64,000 nt of DNA from Enterococcus viikkiensis (GTDB lineage: Bacteria > Bacillota > Bacilli > Lactobacillales > Enterococcaceae): assembly GCF_005405345.1 (NCBI RefSeq), contig NZ_BJDW01000002.1, positions 124,001 to 188,000 on the forward strand. Reading direction: 5' to 3'. Shown in pieces: positions 9,439-19,345 of this stretch. Position 1 is the stretch's first letter; each line of letters begins with the position of its first letter. Under the pieces are notes generated by a model that did not search any database, was not told the origin of the DNA, and saw only the letters and a program-made list of their open reading frames with translations. The translations under genes and the position numbers were made by a program.

Positions 9439-9467
9439 AGTATATTCTGTTGGTCAGTAAAGGTCAA
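9439..9467 (-). promoter_or_regulatory. clpB promoter
   Basis: The minus strand reads TTGACC (9462-9467), exactly 17 bp, TATACT (9439-9444). The CtsR operator covers the -35 and spacer. Confidence 0.85.
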
Positions 9468-9468
9468 A
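9452..9468. promoter_or_regulatory. CtsR operator of clpB
   Basis: The plus strand reads GGTCAGT-AAA-GGTCAAA, a close match to the CtsR heptad direct repeat RGTCAAA-NAN-RGTCAAA (two mismatches, both in the first heptad). It overlaps the clpB -35, so CtsR bound here would block RNA polymerase until heat stress. Confidence 0.85.
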
Positions 9469-9558
9469 TAATTAAGCAGCCAAAAGACAAAATTAATTAT
9501 TATGAAGAAAAAAGAATTAATGCTACAATTTCTTTCAAAATAGAAAGAGAGTGATTCA

Positions 9559-10569
9559 ATGATTTCTCGTGTGATTGGATTCGAAAAAGGATTCCCGCTT
9601 TCTGAAGGAAACCATTTTGAAACATACGAAGTAATGCTTCCAAAATTAAATAAATTTGATATCGTTGTGAAAAATTTAGCAGTTTCAATTAATCCTGTTG
9701 ATACGAAACTGAGACAAAGTGGCAAAGGAACGCAGCAACCCCATGTTTTAGGCTACGATAGCGTCGGTATCATCACGCAACTTGGTGATAAGGTAACACA
9801 TTTACAAGTCGGTGATCGTGTTCTTTTCGCCGGTACTACACAGCGTTTTGGTAGCTATAGCGAATACCAAGTGATTGATTCCCGTCTAGTCGCAAGTTTG
9901 CCAAATGAACTCGCTACCGATGAAGCCGCCGCGATGCCTTTGACTTTTATCACTGCCTACGAAATGTTGTTTGAAAAAATGGGATTGCTTCCTGAAGAAG
10001 ATCAAAATCAAGGAACAATTTTAATTATTAACGGTGCTGGTGGCGTCGGATCAGTAGCGACTCAATTAGCCAAATGGGCAGGCTTGAAAGTTATTACGAC
10101 TGCTTCTCGCAAAGAGAGTAAAGATTGGTCCGAGAAGATGGGCGCTGATCATGTGATCGATCATCATAAAGATTTAACGACCCAATTAAAAAAAATCGGG
10201 GTTACACAACTTCCTTACATACTAATTCTTCATTCTACCGATCGCTATTTCACTGAAATGAGTGAACTGCTAGAGCCGTTCGGTCACCTTGGATCCATCG
10301 TTGCAGCGGATAAAGATTTGGATTTGACTGTTTTGAAAAATAAATCCGGTAGTTTTGATTGGGAATATATGTTTGCTAAGACCGATTATAACTATAAGAT
10401 TGCTTCACAAGGAGCTATTTTGGAATTGTTGGTTCGCTTACTACAAGAAAAAAAAATCCACAGCACACTGACGAAGATCATCCCCGGATTTTCACCGGAG
10501 GTTTTCTACCAAGCCCATCAATTAGTGGAAGAAAATAACATGATCGGCAAATTAGTTGTTCATTATTAA
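9559..10569 (+). CDS. Zinc-type alcohol dehydrogenase-like / quinone oxidoreductase (MDR family)
   Basis: A 336-residue medium-chain dehydrogenase/reductase. It has a GroES-like N-terminal half with [10 protein letters not shown] and GYDSVG, and a Rossmann fold with [18 protein letters not shown] (about 153-170). The catalytic and structural zinc cysteines of true alcohol dehydrogenases are missing, so an NADPH-dependent quinone or enone reductase is more likely. The start ATG follows AGAAAGAGAG. An extended -10 (TGCTACAAT, 9521-9529) lies upstream. Divergent from clpB, but the CtsR site is on the far side of its own promoter. The substrate is unknown. Confidence 0.8.
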   Translation: MISRVIGFEKGFPLSEGNHFETYEVMLPKLNKFDIVVKNLAVSINPVDTKLRQSGKGTQQPHVLGYDSVGIITQLGDKVTHLQVGDRVLFAGTTQRFGSYSEYQVIDSRLVASLPNELATDEAAAMPLTFITAYEMLFEKMGLLPEEDQNQGTILIINGAGGVGSVATQLAKWAGLKVITTASRKESKDWSEKMGADHVIDHHKDLTTQLKKIGVTQLPYILILHSTDRYFTEMSELLEPFGHLGSIVAADKDLDLTVLKNKSGSFDWEYMFAKTDYNYKIASQGAILELLVRLLQEKKIHSTLTKIIPGFSPEVFYQAHQLVEENNMIGKLVVHY

Positions 10570-10627
10570 AACGACTACTCCCTTCGAGAAAATTTTAGTT
10601 TGTTTACAAAGCCACCGTTTTTAATCA

Positions 10628-10671
10628 TAAAAAAAGGAAGCCGAGAATCAGTTATCGGCTTCCTTTTTTGC
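10628..10671. terminator. Bidirectional terminator after the MDR oxidoreductase
   Basis: GGAAGCCGA / TCGGCTTCC is flanked by A and T runs on both sides. It overlaps the last codons of the convergent YbhN-like gene. Confidence 0.85.
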
Positions 10672-11682
10672 TTCTTTGATTTCATGATTGATTTGCTTTT
10701 GCTTGTTAAATAGGACGTAGATCATTCCGATTAGAAACGGCAGTAGATAGGTCGCGTATCGATATAATAGCAAGGAGGACACGGCATCAACTCTACCAAC
10801 GACATTTCTAAATAATAATACATAAACAAATTCAAAGCCCCCTATGCCCCCAGGAGCCGGTAAAACGCCACCAAGAATAACTGTGAAACTGATCAAAGCG
10901 ACGGTCAGGAAAAAATCGATCTCAGGATAATCTTGGACTAAGATAAAATACGGTAGCAAATACCAAACGACTAATTTCCCCATATTAGAACAAATAACTC
11001 GCAGCACTGCCCTTCGATCACGAATAAACGTTTTAATCGCTCCTCGCAGAGAATAAATTTGTGCGTTTAGTCGATCAACACCATCTCGTAATTTTTGCCG
11101 CTTTAAGAAACGATTACAAATAATTACAAAAAATACTTGTGCATTGATATTCAAACTTAAGATCAGCAAGGTGGAAATAATTAATAAAGTCACGCCAATT
11201 CCTGCAAACACTAAAAAAATACCGTTGGAAATATGCGCTTGGATCGCATCGCTCTTCACCATTAAAAAAACTAACGCCCAAACCATCAAGGCGATTTTAT
11301 AAGTAATCATCCGCAGGGCGCTAGTTCCCGTACCTTCGGAATATTTTAGCCCTTTTTTGTGGTAATAGATCACCTCGGAAAAGATTGATCCGGTGCCAAA
11401 GGTAACCACGCGATAAAAAGTCGAATACGCTGAAGCAAAAAAACCATCCAGAATCGTGAATTTCGGTTGAAACTCACCGGCGATCGTCTTGATTGTATAG
11501 CCTTCAATAATTTGACTAATCAGTCCAAAAGCAGTCACACCTAATAGCACCGGTAAAGATGTTTTTCCTAATTCTGTAAATATTTCACCTAAAGAATCGC
11601 GAATTACGAAAACAATGATCCCAATCATCACGACAAACAACAAAATATTTAGAATCAGCTTTCGATTTATGGAAGATTTCAT
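10648..11682 (-). CDS. YbhN/UPF0104-like integral membrane protein
   Basis: A 344-residue multi-pass membrane protein of the family annotated as lysylphosphatidylglycerol synthase TM region. About eight hydrophobic segments are visible, with the conserved late motif GVLPAPGGIGGFE (near 272-284). It lacks the C-terminal aminoacyl-transferase domain of MprF, so it is not itself an aminoacyl-PG synthase; a lipid-handling or flippase-like role is the family inference only. The protein ends in a charged tail (NKQKQINHEIKEAKKEADN). Its ATG stands alone after a short promoter region, between pepT and the convergent oxidoreductase. Confidence 0.78.
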   Translation of the reverse strand: MKSSINRKLILNILLFVVMIGIIVFVIRDSLGEIFTELGKTSLPVLLGVTAFGLISQIIEGYTIKTIAGEFQPKFTILDGFFASAYSTFYRVVTFGTGSIFSEVIYYHKKGLKYSEGTGTSALRMITYKIALMVWALVFLMVKSDAIQAHISNGIFLVFAGIGVTLLIISTLLILSLNINAQVFFVIICNRFLKRQKLRDGVDRLNAQIYSLRGAIKTFIRDRRAVLRVICSNMGKLVVWYLLPYFILVQDYPEIDFFLTVALISFTVILGGVLPAPGGIGGFEFVYVLLFRNVVGRVDAVSSLLLYRYATYLLPFLIGMIYVLFNKQKQINHEIKEAKKEADN

Positions 11683-11737
11683 TTCTCAGCCTCAATTTCT
11701 ATTTATTGTTCTAGCCTACCATAAAGAAACACGCAAA

Positions 11738-11777
11738 AAAAGAAAAAGCTTTAAGCATAAGCTCAAAGCTTTTTCTC
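11738..11777 (-). terminator. pepT terminator
   Basis: AGAAAAAGCTTTGAGC / GCTTAAAGCTTTTTCT forms a long near-perfect stem on the minus strand just after the pepT stop at 11793, followed by a T-rich stretch. Confidence 0.75.
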
Positions 11778-11792
11778 TCAATATCAAAAAGA

Positions 11793-13022
11793 TTATTTTC
11801 CGTTGTTCTCAACGATCTTAACAATCACGTCAACGGCTTTTTCCATTGTTTGTAATGACACAAACTCAAAGCGTCCGTGCATATTTTCAGCACCGGCAAA
11901 AATATTTGGTGTAGGAATTCCCATGAATGAGATTTTAGAGCCATCAGTCCCACCACGAATTGGTTCGATGATTGGAGTGATACCTACTTCTTCCATCGCG
12001 CCCTTCGCAAGTTCGATTACGCTCATATCTTTTTTGATAATTTCGCCCATGTTGTAGTATTGGTCGTACATATTAATTTCAACACGTTCTTGATCGAATT
12101 GGCTATTCATTTTATTTTGAAGATCAGTAATCATTTGTTTACGTTCTTCGAATTTATCATGATCATGGTCACGAATAATGTAAGTCATCTTCGCTTCTTC
12201 TACATTGCCGTCTAACGCTAATAAATGGAAGAATCCTTCACGGCCATCCGTTTTTTCAGGACGGTCGCCTTCTGGTAATTGATTATGGAAATCAATCGCC
12301 ATTTGCAATGCGTTAATCATCGTATTTTTCGCTGTTCCTGGGTGAACATTTTTACCGTGCATCGTGATTTCAGCTTGAGCAGCACTGAAGGTTTCATATT
12401 GTAATTCACCGATTGGGCCGCCATCCATTGTGTAGGCAAAATCAGTATTGAATTCTTTCACGTCAAACTTGTCTGCGCCGATTCCGATTTCTTCATCGGG
12501 ACCGAAGCCGACACGAACTTCTCCATGTTTGATTTCTGGATGGTTAATCAAATATTCCATCGCTGTCATGATCTCAGCGATCCCTGATTTGTCATCTGAA
12601 CCAAGTAATGTAGAGCCGTCAGTTGTGATCAATGTTTGATCTTTATAATTTTTTAAGTTAGGAAAATCTTTGACATTCAATGTATATTTTCCGTCAGCGT
12701 CTAATTTAATCGTTGATTCGCCATCATATTTTTCAACAATTTGTGGATTCACGCCTTCAGCGTTAAAGTCAGCAGTATCCATGTGAGAGATAAAACCGAT
12801 CGTCCGTGCCTCTTTGTCAGTATTGCTTGGCAAAGTAGCGATCACATAGCCGTTCTTTTCATTGTAGGTAATCTCTTTCATACCGATTTCTTCAAGCTCT
12901 TTCATCAGCTCGTGAGCAAAAGCTACCTGAGTTTGGGTTGAAGGTGTTGTGGTGCTTGTCGCATCAGAACGAGTTTCTGTTTTTACATAGTGTAAAAAAC
13001 GTGGTAATAAATTTTCGTACAT
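11793..13022 (-). CDS. pepT: Peptidase T (tripeptide aminopeptidase)
   Basis: Cytosolic di-zinc M20 peptidase that releases N-terminal residues from tripeptides. The 409 residues show the zinc-ligand blocks [29 protein letters not shown] and HPGTAKN, plus the late [10 protein letters not shown] block. The ATG is preceded by GGAGAGAG. Full length; single gene with its own terminator, just downstream of nif3 on the same strand. It fits the peptide-based nitrogen nutrition of lactic acid bacteria. Confidence 0.95.
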   Translation of the reverse strand: MYENLLPRFLHYVKTETRSDATSTTTPSTQTQVAFAHELMKELEEIGMKEITYNEKNGYVIATLPSNTDKEARTIGFISHMDTADFNAEGVNPQIVEKYDGESTIKLDADGKYTLNVKDFPNLKNYKDQTLITTDGSTLLGSDDKSGIAEIMTAMEYLINHPEIKHGEVRVGFGPDEEIGIGADKFDVKEFNTDFAYTMDGGPIGELQYETFSAAQAEITMHGKNVHPGTAKNTMINALQMAIDFHNQLPEGDRPEKTDGREGFFHLLALDGNVEEAKMTYIIRDHDHDKFEERKQMITDLQNKMNSQFDQERVEINMYDQYYNMGEIIKKDMSVIELAKGAMEEVGITPIIEPIRGGTDGSKISFMGIPTPNIFAGAENMHGRFEFVSLQTMEKAVDVIVKIVENNGK

Positions 13023-13046
13023 CTTACTCTCTCCTTTAATGCTATT

Positions 13047-14162
13047 TTATTTAAATGAAAAGGGATTGGTAGACGTCTCAGACACAAAGAAATCGACGTT
13101 CCAGTCTTCTTCATTTTTCCATTGGTTAAACAGAGCCACCATTTTTTCTTTACAGAGTGACTCGATATAATGTCCCGGATCAATCACAAGCATCCCTGTT
13201 TCTTGCATATCGTGGGCAGTGTGGTAATACACGTCTCCGGTAATATAAACGTCCGCCTTCGCTGCTAGCGCATCACGATAAAATTTCTCACCGCTACCGC
13301 CGCAGATGGCTACACGTTTGATACTTTCTTTTGATTGATGAGGATAAACGACTCGTAATCCTTCCAAATTAAAAACTTGCTTCACTTTCGCGATAAACGC
13401 TTCAGTAGGCATAGCCGCTTTTAATTCTCCAACTCGGCCAATGCCGAAGTTTTCAGCCAAATTATCAAGTGAATAAATATCATAAGCTGGCTCCTCGTAA
13501 GGATGAGCCGCAAGCATTGCTGCCACTACGGTTACTTGCTTCATCTCTGGGAAAATCACTTCGATCTTACTTTCTTGCACTTGTTCCGGTGTATTAGCAG
13601 CGCCGATTGTTGGATTTGCTTGCTCATTGGGCGTGAAACGTCCTGTACCATTCACGGTAAAAGAAGTTCCTTGGTAATTGCCCTGCTGGCCAGCACCGGC
13701 TTCAGCCAAAGCCGCTCGTAGTTTCTTTGCATCAGCTTGAGGGACGTAGACAGCTAATTTTTTCATTTTAACCGTATGGGTATGGATCAGATAATTGGTA
13801 TCAACAACCCCCAACAGTTCGCAAAACCAATCATTCAACCCATTATGAATAATGTCCATATTGGTATGCGCTGCAAAAACTGCGATATCATGCTTGATCA
13901 AATCTGCGTACATCTTCGTTTGTACATCCTCTGTTGTCAATCGTGACACTGGACGAAAAATCGGCGGATGCTTGACGATCAATAAGTCAATCTTTTTTTC
14001 GATGGCTTCGGCTACAACATTGGGACGAACGTCCAAGCTCATCATGATCCGTTTGACTTCTTTATTCAAGGTGCCGATATGCAAACCAACCGGATCGCCA
14101 TCTTCTGCTAACCATTCTGGACAATACTTATTGAAGCGTTGGATAAATTCATTTCCCTGCAT
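13047..14162 (-). CDS. Nif3/YqfO-like dinuclear metal-centre protein
   Basis: A 371-residue Nif3-family protein with the metal-site blocks VKHPPIF and FAAHTNMDI in the first third and GHYIE near the C-terminus. An inserted middle domain (about 130-235, ending HPYEEPAYDIY) is the PII/CutA-like module seen in YqfO. The biochemical role is unsettled; GTP cyclohydrolase-type naming in databases is by homology only. I chose the ATG at 14162 (nine bases after GGAGG) over a TTG at 14168. It overlaps the end of trmK by 14 bases, the same pairing as yqfN-yqfO in Bacillus. Confidence 0.87.
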   Translation of the reverse strand: MQGNEFIQRFNKYCPEWLAEDGDPVGLHIGTLNKEVKRIMMSLDVRPNVVAEAIEKKIDLLIVKHPPIFRPVSRLTTEDVQTKMYADLIKHDIAVFAAHTNMDIIHNGLNDWFCELLGVVDTNYLIHTHTVKMKKLAVYVPQADAKKLRAALAEAGAGQQGNYQGTSFTVNGTGRFTPNEQANPTIGAANTPEQVQESKIEVIFPEMKQVTVVAAMLAAHPYEEPAYDIYSLDNLAENFGIGRVGELKAAMPTEAFIAKVKQVFNLEGLRVVYPHQSKESIKRVAICGGSGEKFYRDALAAKADVYITGDVYYHTAHDMQETGMLVIDPGHYIESLCKEKMVALFNQWKNEEDWNVDFFVSETSTNPFSFK

Positions 14163-14862
14163 CTGCAAGTACCTCCTTGATCCATTCGATTTCTTGACTG
14201 ACTGCTTGAATCTTATCTACCACATCTTGGCCGCTTTGATGCAGGCTAGCTAAGATTCTTTCACTTTTTGCTAATTTGTGTTGCCATTTTTCGATAAAAA
14301 TCGGACTGTGCTCTTGTAACAAAATGGGCCCGAAAAAAAGTTCTTTCTCTGTATACTTCGGTATGGATGAGGCTTTTTCCGCCGCTAGAACTTCATAGAT
14401 TTTATGATTTTCAGCAACGATTGCTTCCTCGGTAATTTTATAACCCTCAGCGACTAACCAATGACGCAATTGCTGCTCACCAACGTTTGGTTGTAGGATT
14501 AAGCGTTCCTTGCCAGACAACCGATTTTTTTCTTTGCCTCGCTGCAAGATATCGCGAATCAATACGCCCCCCATACCGCAAATTGTTATAGCAGAAATTT
14601 CATCCGCCAATTCAACTGCTTCTAATCCATCGGCTAGGCGAACATCGATCTTCTTTTCTAAACCATTTTTTGCGACTTGCTTTTGTGCAGATTTAAAGGG
14701 TCCCAACACGACTTCGCCGGCGATCCCATAAGAAATTTTATTTTGCAACATCAAGGCCACAGGCAAATACGCGTGATCCGACCCTATGTCGGCTAAGCGG
14801 GCGCCTTGTGGGACATATTCTGCTGCTTTTTGTAGACGAATTGATAAATCTTTCGCGTTCAT
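14149..14862 (-). CDS. trmK: tRNA (adenine22-N1)-methyltransferase TrmK
   Basis: SAM-dependent methyltransferase that makes m1A22 in tRNA. The 237 residues contain the SAM loop ADIGSDHAYLPV (about 24-35), the ITICGMGG catalytic-region motif (about 92-99), and a C-terminal coiled coil (about 190-235) typical of TrmK/YqfN. The ATG at 14862 follows AGGATGTG. First of a two-gene unit with nif3, overlapping it at the 3' end. Confidence 0.9.
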   Translation of the reverse strand: MNAKDLSIRLQKAAEYVPQGARLADIGSDHAYLPVALMLQNKISYGIAGEVVLGPFKSAQKQVAKNGLEKKIDVRLADGLEAVELADEISAITICGMGGVLIRDILQRGKEKNRLSGKERLILQPNVGEQQLRHWLVAEGYKITEEAIVAENHKIYEVLAAEKASSIPKYTEKELFFGPILLQEHSPIFIEKWQHKLAKSERILASLHQSGQDVVDKIQAVSQEIEWIKEVLADAGK

Positions 14863-14894
14863 TTTTTCACATCCTAAACTTTATTATAACACTC

Positions 14895-14957
14895 CTTAAA
14901 AAAAGCGCCCTAAAAAAGAGCTGAATGACAGCGCTTTTTAATAGGGCGTTTGTTTTT
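14895..14957 (-). terminator. Terminator of the dnaB-dnaI block
   Basis: An outer stem CGCCCTA / TAGGGCG encloses an inner hairpin AGCGCT / AGCTCTT and is followed by TTTTTTT on the minus strand, between the dnaI stop and trmK. Confidence 0.75.
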
Positions 14958-14978
14958 TTCTAAGAAAAATTTCTTTTT

Positions 14979-15905
14979 TTAACCATTTCGGCGATTTTCG
15001 CCAATCACCCAAATCTCTTGACTCAGATAGCGTATCCGCTCCATGATCCGTTTTGCCTTCAAAGGTTCTTCATCGCCGCGTTGCGTGACGGATAAATGTT
15101 TTTCCAGCTGATCCATATTGAAGTTTGATGAAAAGAATGTTGGTAATTGTTCTTGCATACGATGCTGCAGAATAACACCTAACACTTCATCGCGAATCCA
15201 GGCGCTCATTGAATCTGCCCCGATATCATCAATCATTAAAATCGGCGAACGTTTGACTTCATCCAATTTTGGGCCGACCTTATCATTTGAGATTGCTTGT
15301 TTCATTTCGCCAGCAAAGGTTGGAAAATGCAGTAAAGTTGTTTCAAATCCCTTGACCGCCAATTCATGAGCCACCGCACCCAGTAAATAGGTTTTGCCTA
15401 CACCAAAATCACCAACAAGGAATAGCGCCTTATGAAAGGCTTTGGGGCTGCTCTCGTATTGATTAATGAAGTCCAATGACGCTTCTAACGCCTCACTGCG
15501 ACCGGAAGTGACTTCAAAGGTGCGAATAGAGGCTTTGCGAATATCCTTGGGCATGTCTAAAGAATTGACTCGATTACGAATCTCCTCTTCTCGTTTCAGT
15601 CGTAACAGCTCATCTGTTGGTACATACGTCACATCGATGAAGTGGAAATTCAAGCTCAACTGCGGTTCATAGCCTGGTGCAATCATGCTTGGATCGCCGG
15701 CTAAATATTTTTTCTTTTCTTGTACAAATTCATAGAGCTTGGCGAAAGATTTTTCGATGTCTGCCTGCGATAGCTTCTCTTTATGGTTTTCTATAAAATC
15801 GCGAACATCCGTATCAGCTAAGACTTCTTCCATCATTTGACGATAACGACCATCGACACCACGACTTTTAATGATGCGATTTAATTCTTTTCCTACATCT
15901 TCCAC
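14979..15905 (-). CDS. dnaI: Primosomal helicase loader DnaI
   Basis: AAA+ ATPase (308 aa) that loads the replicative helicase during primosome assembly. It has an N-terminal helicase-binding helical region (about 1-110), Walker A VGDFGVGKT (about 163-171) and Walker B ILMIDDIGAD. The start codon is GTG, overlapping the dnaB stop by one base (TAGTG), with AAGGTGATG as ribosome site. Last gene of the polA-to-dnaI cluster and coupled to dnaB. Confidence 0.93.
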   Translation of the reverse strand: MEDVGKELNRIIKSRGVDGRYRQMMEEVLADTDVRDFIENHKEKLSQADIEKSFAKLYEFVQEKKKYLAGDPSMIAPGYEPQLSLNFHFIDVTYVPTDELLRLKREEEIRNRVNSLDMPKDIRKASIRTFEVTSGRSEALEASLDFINQYESSPKAFHKALFLVGDFGVGKTYLLGAVAHELAVKGFETTLLHFPTFAGEMKQAISNDKVGPKLDEVKRSPILMIDDIGADSMSAWIRDEVLGVILQHRMQEQLPTFFSSNFNMDQLEKHLSVTQRGDEEPLKAKRIMERIRYLSQEIWVIGENRRNG

Positions 15906-17215
15906 TAGTCATCACCTTCTTTACTTAGATATTCCGCCAATTTGCGATTCAATTCCGCCTCTTTTTCAGGACTAAGCTTAGTTTCTTTCGGCGGTTGTTT
16001 AATGTGTTCCGGTAAAGCTTCCTTACGCCCAGTTCCGCGTTTTTGATAGTTCGGTCGGCTTGGCTGTGTTTTCCGTACCAGCTTTTGATTATTGTCTCGA
16101 ACATGGGCAATTGCCGCTTCCGGAGTCGTAATCTTTTTTTGAGCCCAATCGTTAGCGATTGCATTTAAATAATTCGCATTGATCACCGCTTGATTTTGAA
16201 TTACTAAAATATAATTGACAATAATATTAATGACGCTTTTCGGTAATAAATTACGGCCAATCAATTCTTCTAGCAACCGAACTTCCGTGTTGGTCTCATA
16301 ACCACCTTTTTCCCGTTTAATGGCGCGTAAAAAGGTCACCGGTGGAATTTTTTTACTTTGATTAATAATTTCCCGTTCTTGCTGAGAAAAATTAGCACTA
16401 CTGTCTGCCGGCTCTTGTTCCACTGATTTTACAGCAGTGATAACTGGACGCTTTTCTTTATTCAATAGTTGACGCAAATAATTAAAATTCAAGCCTTTTT
16501 TTTCACCAGCCGATGCTTTTGCCACGTATTCAGCCAGATCCAATTCATTCAGACCATAAAGCGTATAAAATGTCTGAAGTTTCTCTCGTTCCTCAAGGGT
16601 GATAAACAGATTGAAACGTTTCAATTGCTGTGTAAACAGTGTCCAATCGAAGTCTTCCTTTTCTGCAAAATTTTCCGCCGTTTGGTCTAACACATCACTA
16701 TGGCTGGCAAAAGCCGATTCATCGAGTCGATAAATATCGCGAAAGCGTTTTGTGATATTTCGAGCCTTTTGTTTATCCATGATTACTGGTTTGAAACGAT
16801 TGACTAATCGTTCATACCGCCGGCTGCCTACCTTATCCATCAAAAGAAAAGACATCAATGGATCTTGAAAAAATTTATCAGGTGCTAAGGGTACCCGCAG
16901 CTGATAAAGCAAGTTCATACCGATTTCTTGATCTTCCTTTTGATACGTCTCCAACAGCCCAATGCCTTCTAGTTTGTGGCGGGCTTTGACTACGTTCATT
17001 AAACCTGTATCAAGAGCCGCCAATAAATCAGTGTGCATCAGGCTAGGGCTTTTCCCTTCCAACATTAAATCGCTGACTAAATTTAAGTATAGGCTTAAAG
17101 CACTGCTACCAATGATTGGTTGATAGAGGTACAGTAGCGCATTTTGTTTACTCTGATCCAATTGTGGCTCACCGTAAACCGTATAAAAGGTATTGGGTTT
17201 AAGTTCATCTGCCAC
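15905..17215 (-). CDS. dnaB: Replication initiation and membrane attachment protein DnaB
   Basis: Firmicute-specific primosome protein (436 aa) that works with DnaD and DnaI to recruit the replicative helicase (a different protein from E. coli DnaB helicase). The C-terminal DnaB/DnaD-type domain (about 300-395) holds PPVTFLRAIKREKGG and a YxxxIANDWxxxxI pattern (YLNAIANDWAQKKI). The basic, low-complexity tail fits DNA contact. It starts at GTG with GGAGG eight bases ahead. It follows nrdR by 13 bases and couples to dnaI. Confidence 0.9.
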   Translation of the reverse strand: MADELKPNTFYTVYGEPQLDQSKQNALLYLYQPIIGSSALSLYLNLVSDLMLEGKSPSLMHTDLLAALDTGLMNVVKARHKLEGIGLLETYQKEDQEIGMNLLYQLRVPLAPDKFFQDPLMSFLLMDKVGSRRYERLVNRFKPVIMDKQKARNITKRFRDIYRLDESAFASHSDVLDQTAENFAEKEDFDWTLFTQQLKRFNLFITLEEREKLQTFYTLYGLNELDLAEYVAKASAGEKKGLNFNYLRQLLNKEKRPVITAVKSVEQEPADSSANFSQQEREIINQSKKIPPVTFLRAIKREKGGYETNTEVRLLEELIGRNLLPKSVINIIVNYILVIQNQAVINANYLNAIANDWAQKKITTPEAAIAHVRDNNQKLVRKTQPSRPNYQKRGTGRKEALPEHIKQPPKETKLSPEKEAELNRKLAEYLSKEGDD

Positions 17216-17228
17216 TAAAAAAGCCTCC

Positions 17229-17702
17229 CTATTCTTCGTCCGGCGTCTTCGCTTTATCGACGATTTCTTGTAATTCTTTCAAGAAGACAGACATATCCTT
17301 GAACTGGCGGTACACACTCGCAAAGCGAATATACGCAATCTCATCCACGTCCATTAAGTCTTCCATGACGAATTCTCCGATTTGGCTCGTTAGGACTTCA
17401 TTTTCTCCCATACTGCGAACGCGGTTTTCTACTCGATCCACGATTTGCTCCATTTGTTCCATCGCCACAGGTCTTTTTTCAGCGGAACGGATCAGTCCCC
17501 GTAAAATTTTATCGCGACTAAATTCTTCCCGGTCGCCATTGCGTTTAACTACTAATAGCGGTGCTGCTTCGATCCGTTCAAAGGTTGTAAAACGAAAGCC
17601 ACAGCTTTCACATTCTCTGCGTCGGCGAATCGCTCGTCCGTCGTCAGTTTGGCGGCTATCAATCACTCGAGAATTATTATGATTACATCTAGGACAACGC
17701 AT
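17229..17702 (-). CDS. nrdR: Ribonucleotide reductase repressor NrdR
   Basis: Zinc-ribbon plus ATP-cone repressor of ribonucleotide reductase genes, 157 aa. The zinc ribbon is CPRC (3-6) and CESCGFRF (31-38), with the basic patch RVIDSR and RRRREC. The ATP-cone runs from about 45 to 140, starting [16 protein letters not shown] chose the ATG at 17702 (MRCPRC, the universal start of the family) with GGGGTG ahead, not the longer frame from 17723. Followed closely by dnaB. Confidence 0.95.
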   Translation of the reverse strand: MRCPRCNHNNSRVIDSRQTDDGRAIRRRRECESCGFRFTTFERIEAAPLLVVKRNGDREEFSRDKILRGLIRSAEKRPVAMEQMEQIVDRVENRVRSMGENEVLTSQIGEFVMEDLMDVDEIAYIRFASVYRQFKDMSVFLKELQEIVDKAKTPDEE

Positions 17703-17855
17703 CCCTTCACCCCACTCTTTCATTCTTTTTTCTATTTTATTCTTTGTAATCAGCCATTTGCTGAATCATTTATTCTGTTATCTGAAAACTGCTTTAAGCG
17801 GTTAATAAATAATGCAAAATCCTTTATATAACATGAGTTTACCATAACCAGCCAG

Positions 17856-17888
17856 CTAAAAAAAGCGTCGTAACGCTACGACGCCGAA
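17856..17888 (-). terminator. coaE terminator
   Basis: On the minus strand GCGTCGTA / TACGACGC with a 4-base loop is followed by TTTTTTT just past the coaE stop. It separates polA-mutM-coaE from nrdR-dnaB-dnaI. Confidence 0.85.
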
Positions 17889-17892
17889 AACT

Positions 17893-18492
17893 TTAAGAAA
17901 CAAAATTATTTTCTTTCAACCACTTTCTGACTTGTTCTTGTGTTTTTTCTACTGACTGGCAATTATCAAATACAATATCTCCTCGACTTTTCTTTTCTTC
18001 TAACGAAAGTTGACTATTGATCCGGTTTAAAGCTTCCGATTGATCATAGCCGTCACGGTTCATGAGACGCTGTAATTGAATATCTGATGTCACATAAACT
18101 ACGGCTATCGCATCCATCAAGCCTTCATAATGTCCTTCAAAAAGCAGCGGTAGATCGACGATGACTAGAGCTGATTGGCCTTTCGCTTCTTCCACCTGCA
18201 GGTTGATTGCGCTGCGGATAAAAGGATCTAGGATTTGATTCAGCTGCTGACGTTTCTTTTCATCCGAAAAAATAATTTGACCTAGTTTCTTTCGATCCAG
18301 TTGACCATCCTTTTGTAAAATTTCCAAGCCAAAAGTTGTTGTCAGCGCCTTTAAGCCAGCAGTATTGGGTTCAACGACCTCTCGCGCCACAACGTCACCA
18401 TCGACAATCGGAAAGCCCGCCTTACGAAAGACCTCTACCACGGTTGATTTTCCACTCGCGATACCACCGGTTATTCCTAATACATAGCTCAT
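17893..18492 (-). CDS. coaE: Dephospho-CoA kinase
   Basis: Last step of coenzyme A synthesis, phosphorylating the ribose 3'-OH of dephospho-CoA. The 199-aa protein starts MSYVLGITGGIASGKST, with the P-loop at about 8-15, and carries the DADVVAR-type block (here DGDVVAREVV), the LID-like IVDLPLLFE and a C-terminal helical region. The frame is open far upstream inside mutM, but the ATG at 18492 with AAGAAGG seven bases ahead is the true start. Two bases separate it from the mutM stop. Confidence 0.95.
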   Translation of the reverse strand: MSYVLGITGGIASGKSTVVEVFRKAGFPIVDGDVVAREVVEPNTAGLKALTTTFGLEILQKDGQLDRKKLGQIIFSDEKKRQQLNQILDPFIRSAINLQVEEAKGQSALVIVDLPLLFEGHYEGLMDAIAVVYVTSDIQLQRLMNRDGYDQSEALNRINSQLSLEEKKSRGDIVFDNCQSVEKTQEQVRKWLKENNFVS

Positions 18493-18494
18493 CT

Positions 18495-19328
18495 TTATAC
18501 CTTCTTTACTTTCTGACAGTGAGGGCATAGATGCGTTCCTCGTTGTGCGACTTTTATTTTGATAATTGCCGTTCCGCAGCGAGGGCACGGTTTTCCCGTC
18601 TGTCCGTAGACATGCAACTCCTGTTGAAAATGTCCCGCTTCTCCTAAGGCATTCAAGTAGGTTCTTATTGTTGTTCCGCCAGCTTCCTTTGCTTTGGCAA
18701 TGACTTCGATGATGGCTTCCCGTAATTTTTTTACGGCTTGGGGGCTCAAAGAATTCGCCGGTTGTTCCGGATGGATTTTCGCTAACCACAATACTTCATC
18801 CACATAAATATTTCCTAAACCTGCTACAACTTTTTGATTTAACAATAACGGCTTAATCATAGTCGATGATTTTTTCAACTGCTCTTTAAAATCCGCTAAT
18901 GAAAACTCTTCATCTGTTGGTTCTGGTCCCAACTGTAGCAGTCCTTTATACTGCTTCGCACCACCTTTTTTTAATAAGGCGATCCGACCAAATTTTCGGA
19001 CATCATGATAGACTAATTCTGATCCATCGGTAAAAATAAAGCGAACATGGCTATGCTTATCTAACGGTTTTGCAACTGAAAAGTATTCGTACTTGCCTTC
19101 CATTCGCAAATGAGACACCATTTCGTAATGGGATAATTGAAAAATCAAATATTTTCCACGGCGCTCCACGTCTTCAATCGTTTCACCGATCATTTGTTGT
19201 TGGAATGTTTCCACTTCCGGCATTTCAATGATTCGTGGCCAATAAACATCGACTTTTGCAATCGTCTTGCCTTTAACTAAAGAGATTAATCCTTTTCTAA
19301 CTGTTTCCACTTCTGGTAATTCAGGCAT
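18495..19328 (-). CDS. mutM: Formamidopyrimidine-DNA glycosylase
   Basis: Base-excision repair enzyme for 8-oxoguanine and ring-opened purines, also an AP lyase. The N-terminus PELPEVETVRKGL supplies the catalytic proline (residue 2) and glutamate. The helix-two-turn-helix region holds NIYVDEVLW and the C-terminal zinc finger is CPRC...CPHC (about 248-271). 277 aa, normal length. It follows polA and precedes coaE, as in Bacillus. Confidence 0.95.
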   Translation of the reverse strand: MPELPEVETVRKGLISLVKGKTIAKVDVYWPRIIEMPEVETFQQQMIGETIEDVERRGKYLIFQLSHYEMVSHLRMEGKYEYFSVAKPLDKHSHVRFIFTDGSELVYHDVRKFGRIALLKKGGAKQYKGLLQLGPEPTDEEFSLADFKEQLKKSSTMIKPLLLNQKVVAGLGNIYVDEVLWLAKIHPEQPANSLSPQAVKKLREAIIEVIAKAKEAGGTTIRTYLNALGEAGHFQQELHVYGQTGKPCPRCGTAIIKIKVAQRGTHLCPHCQKVKKV

Positions 19329-19345
19329 TCCTTTTCCTCCCTGAT

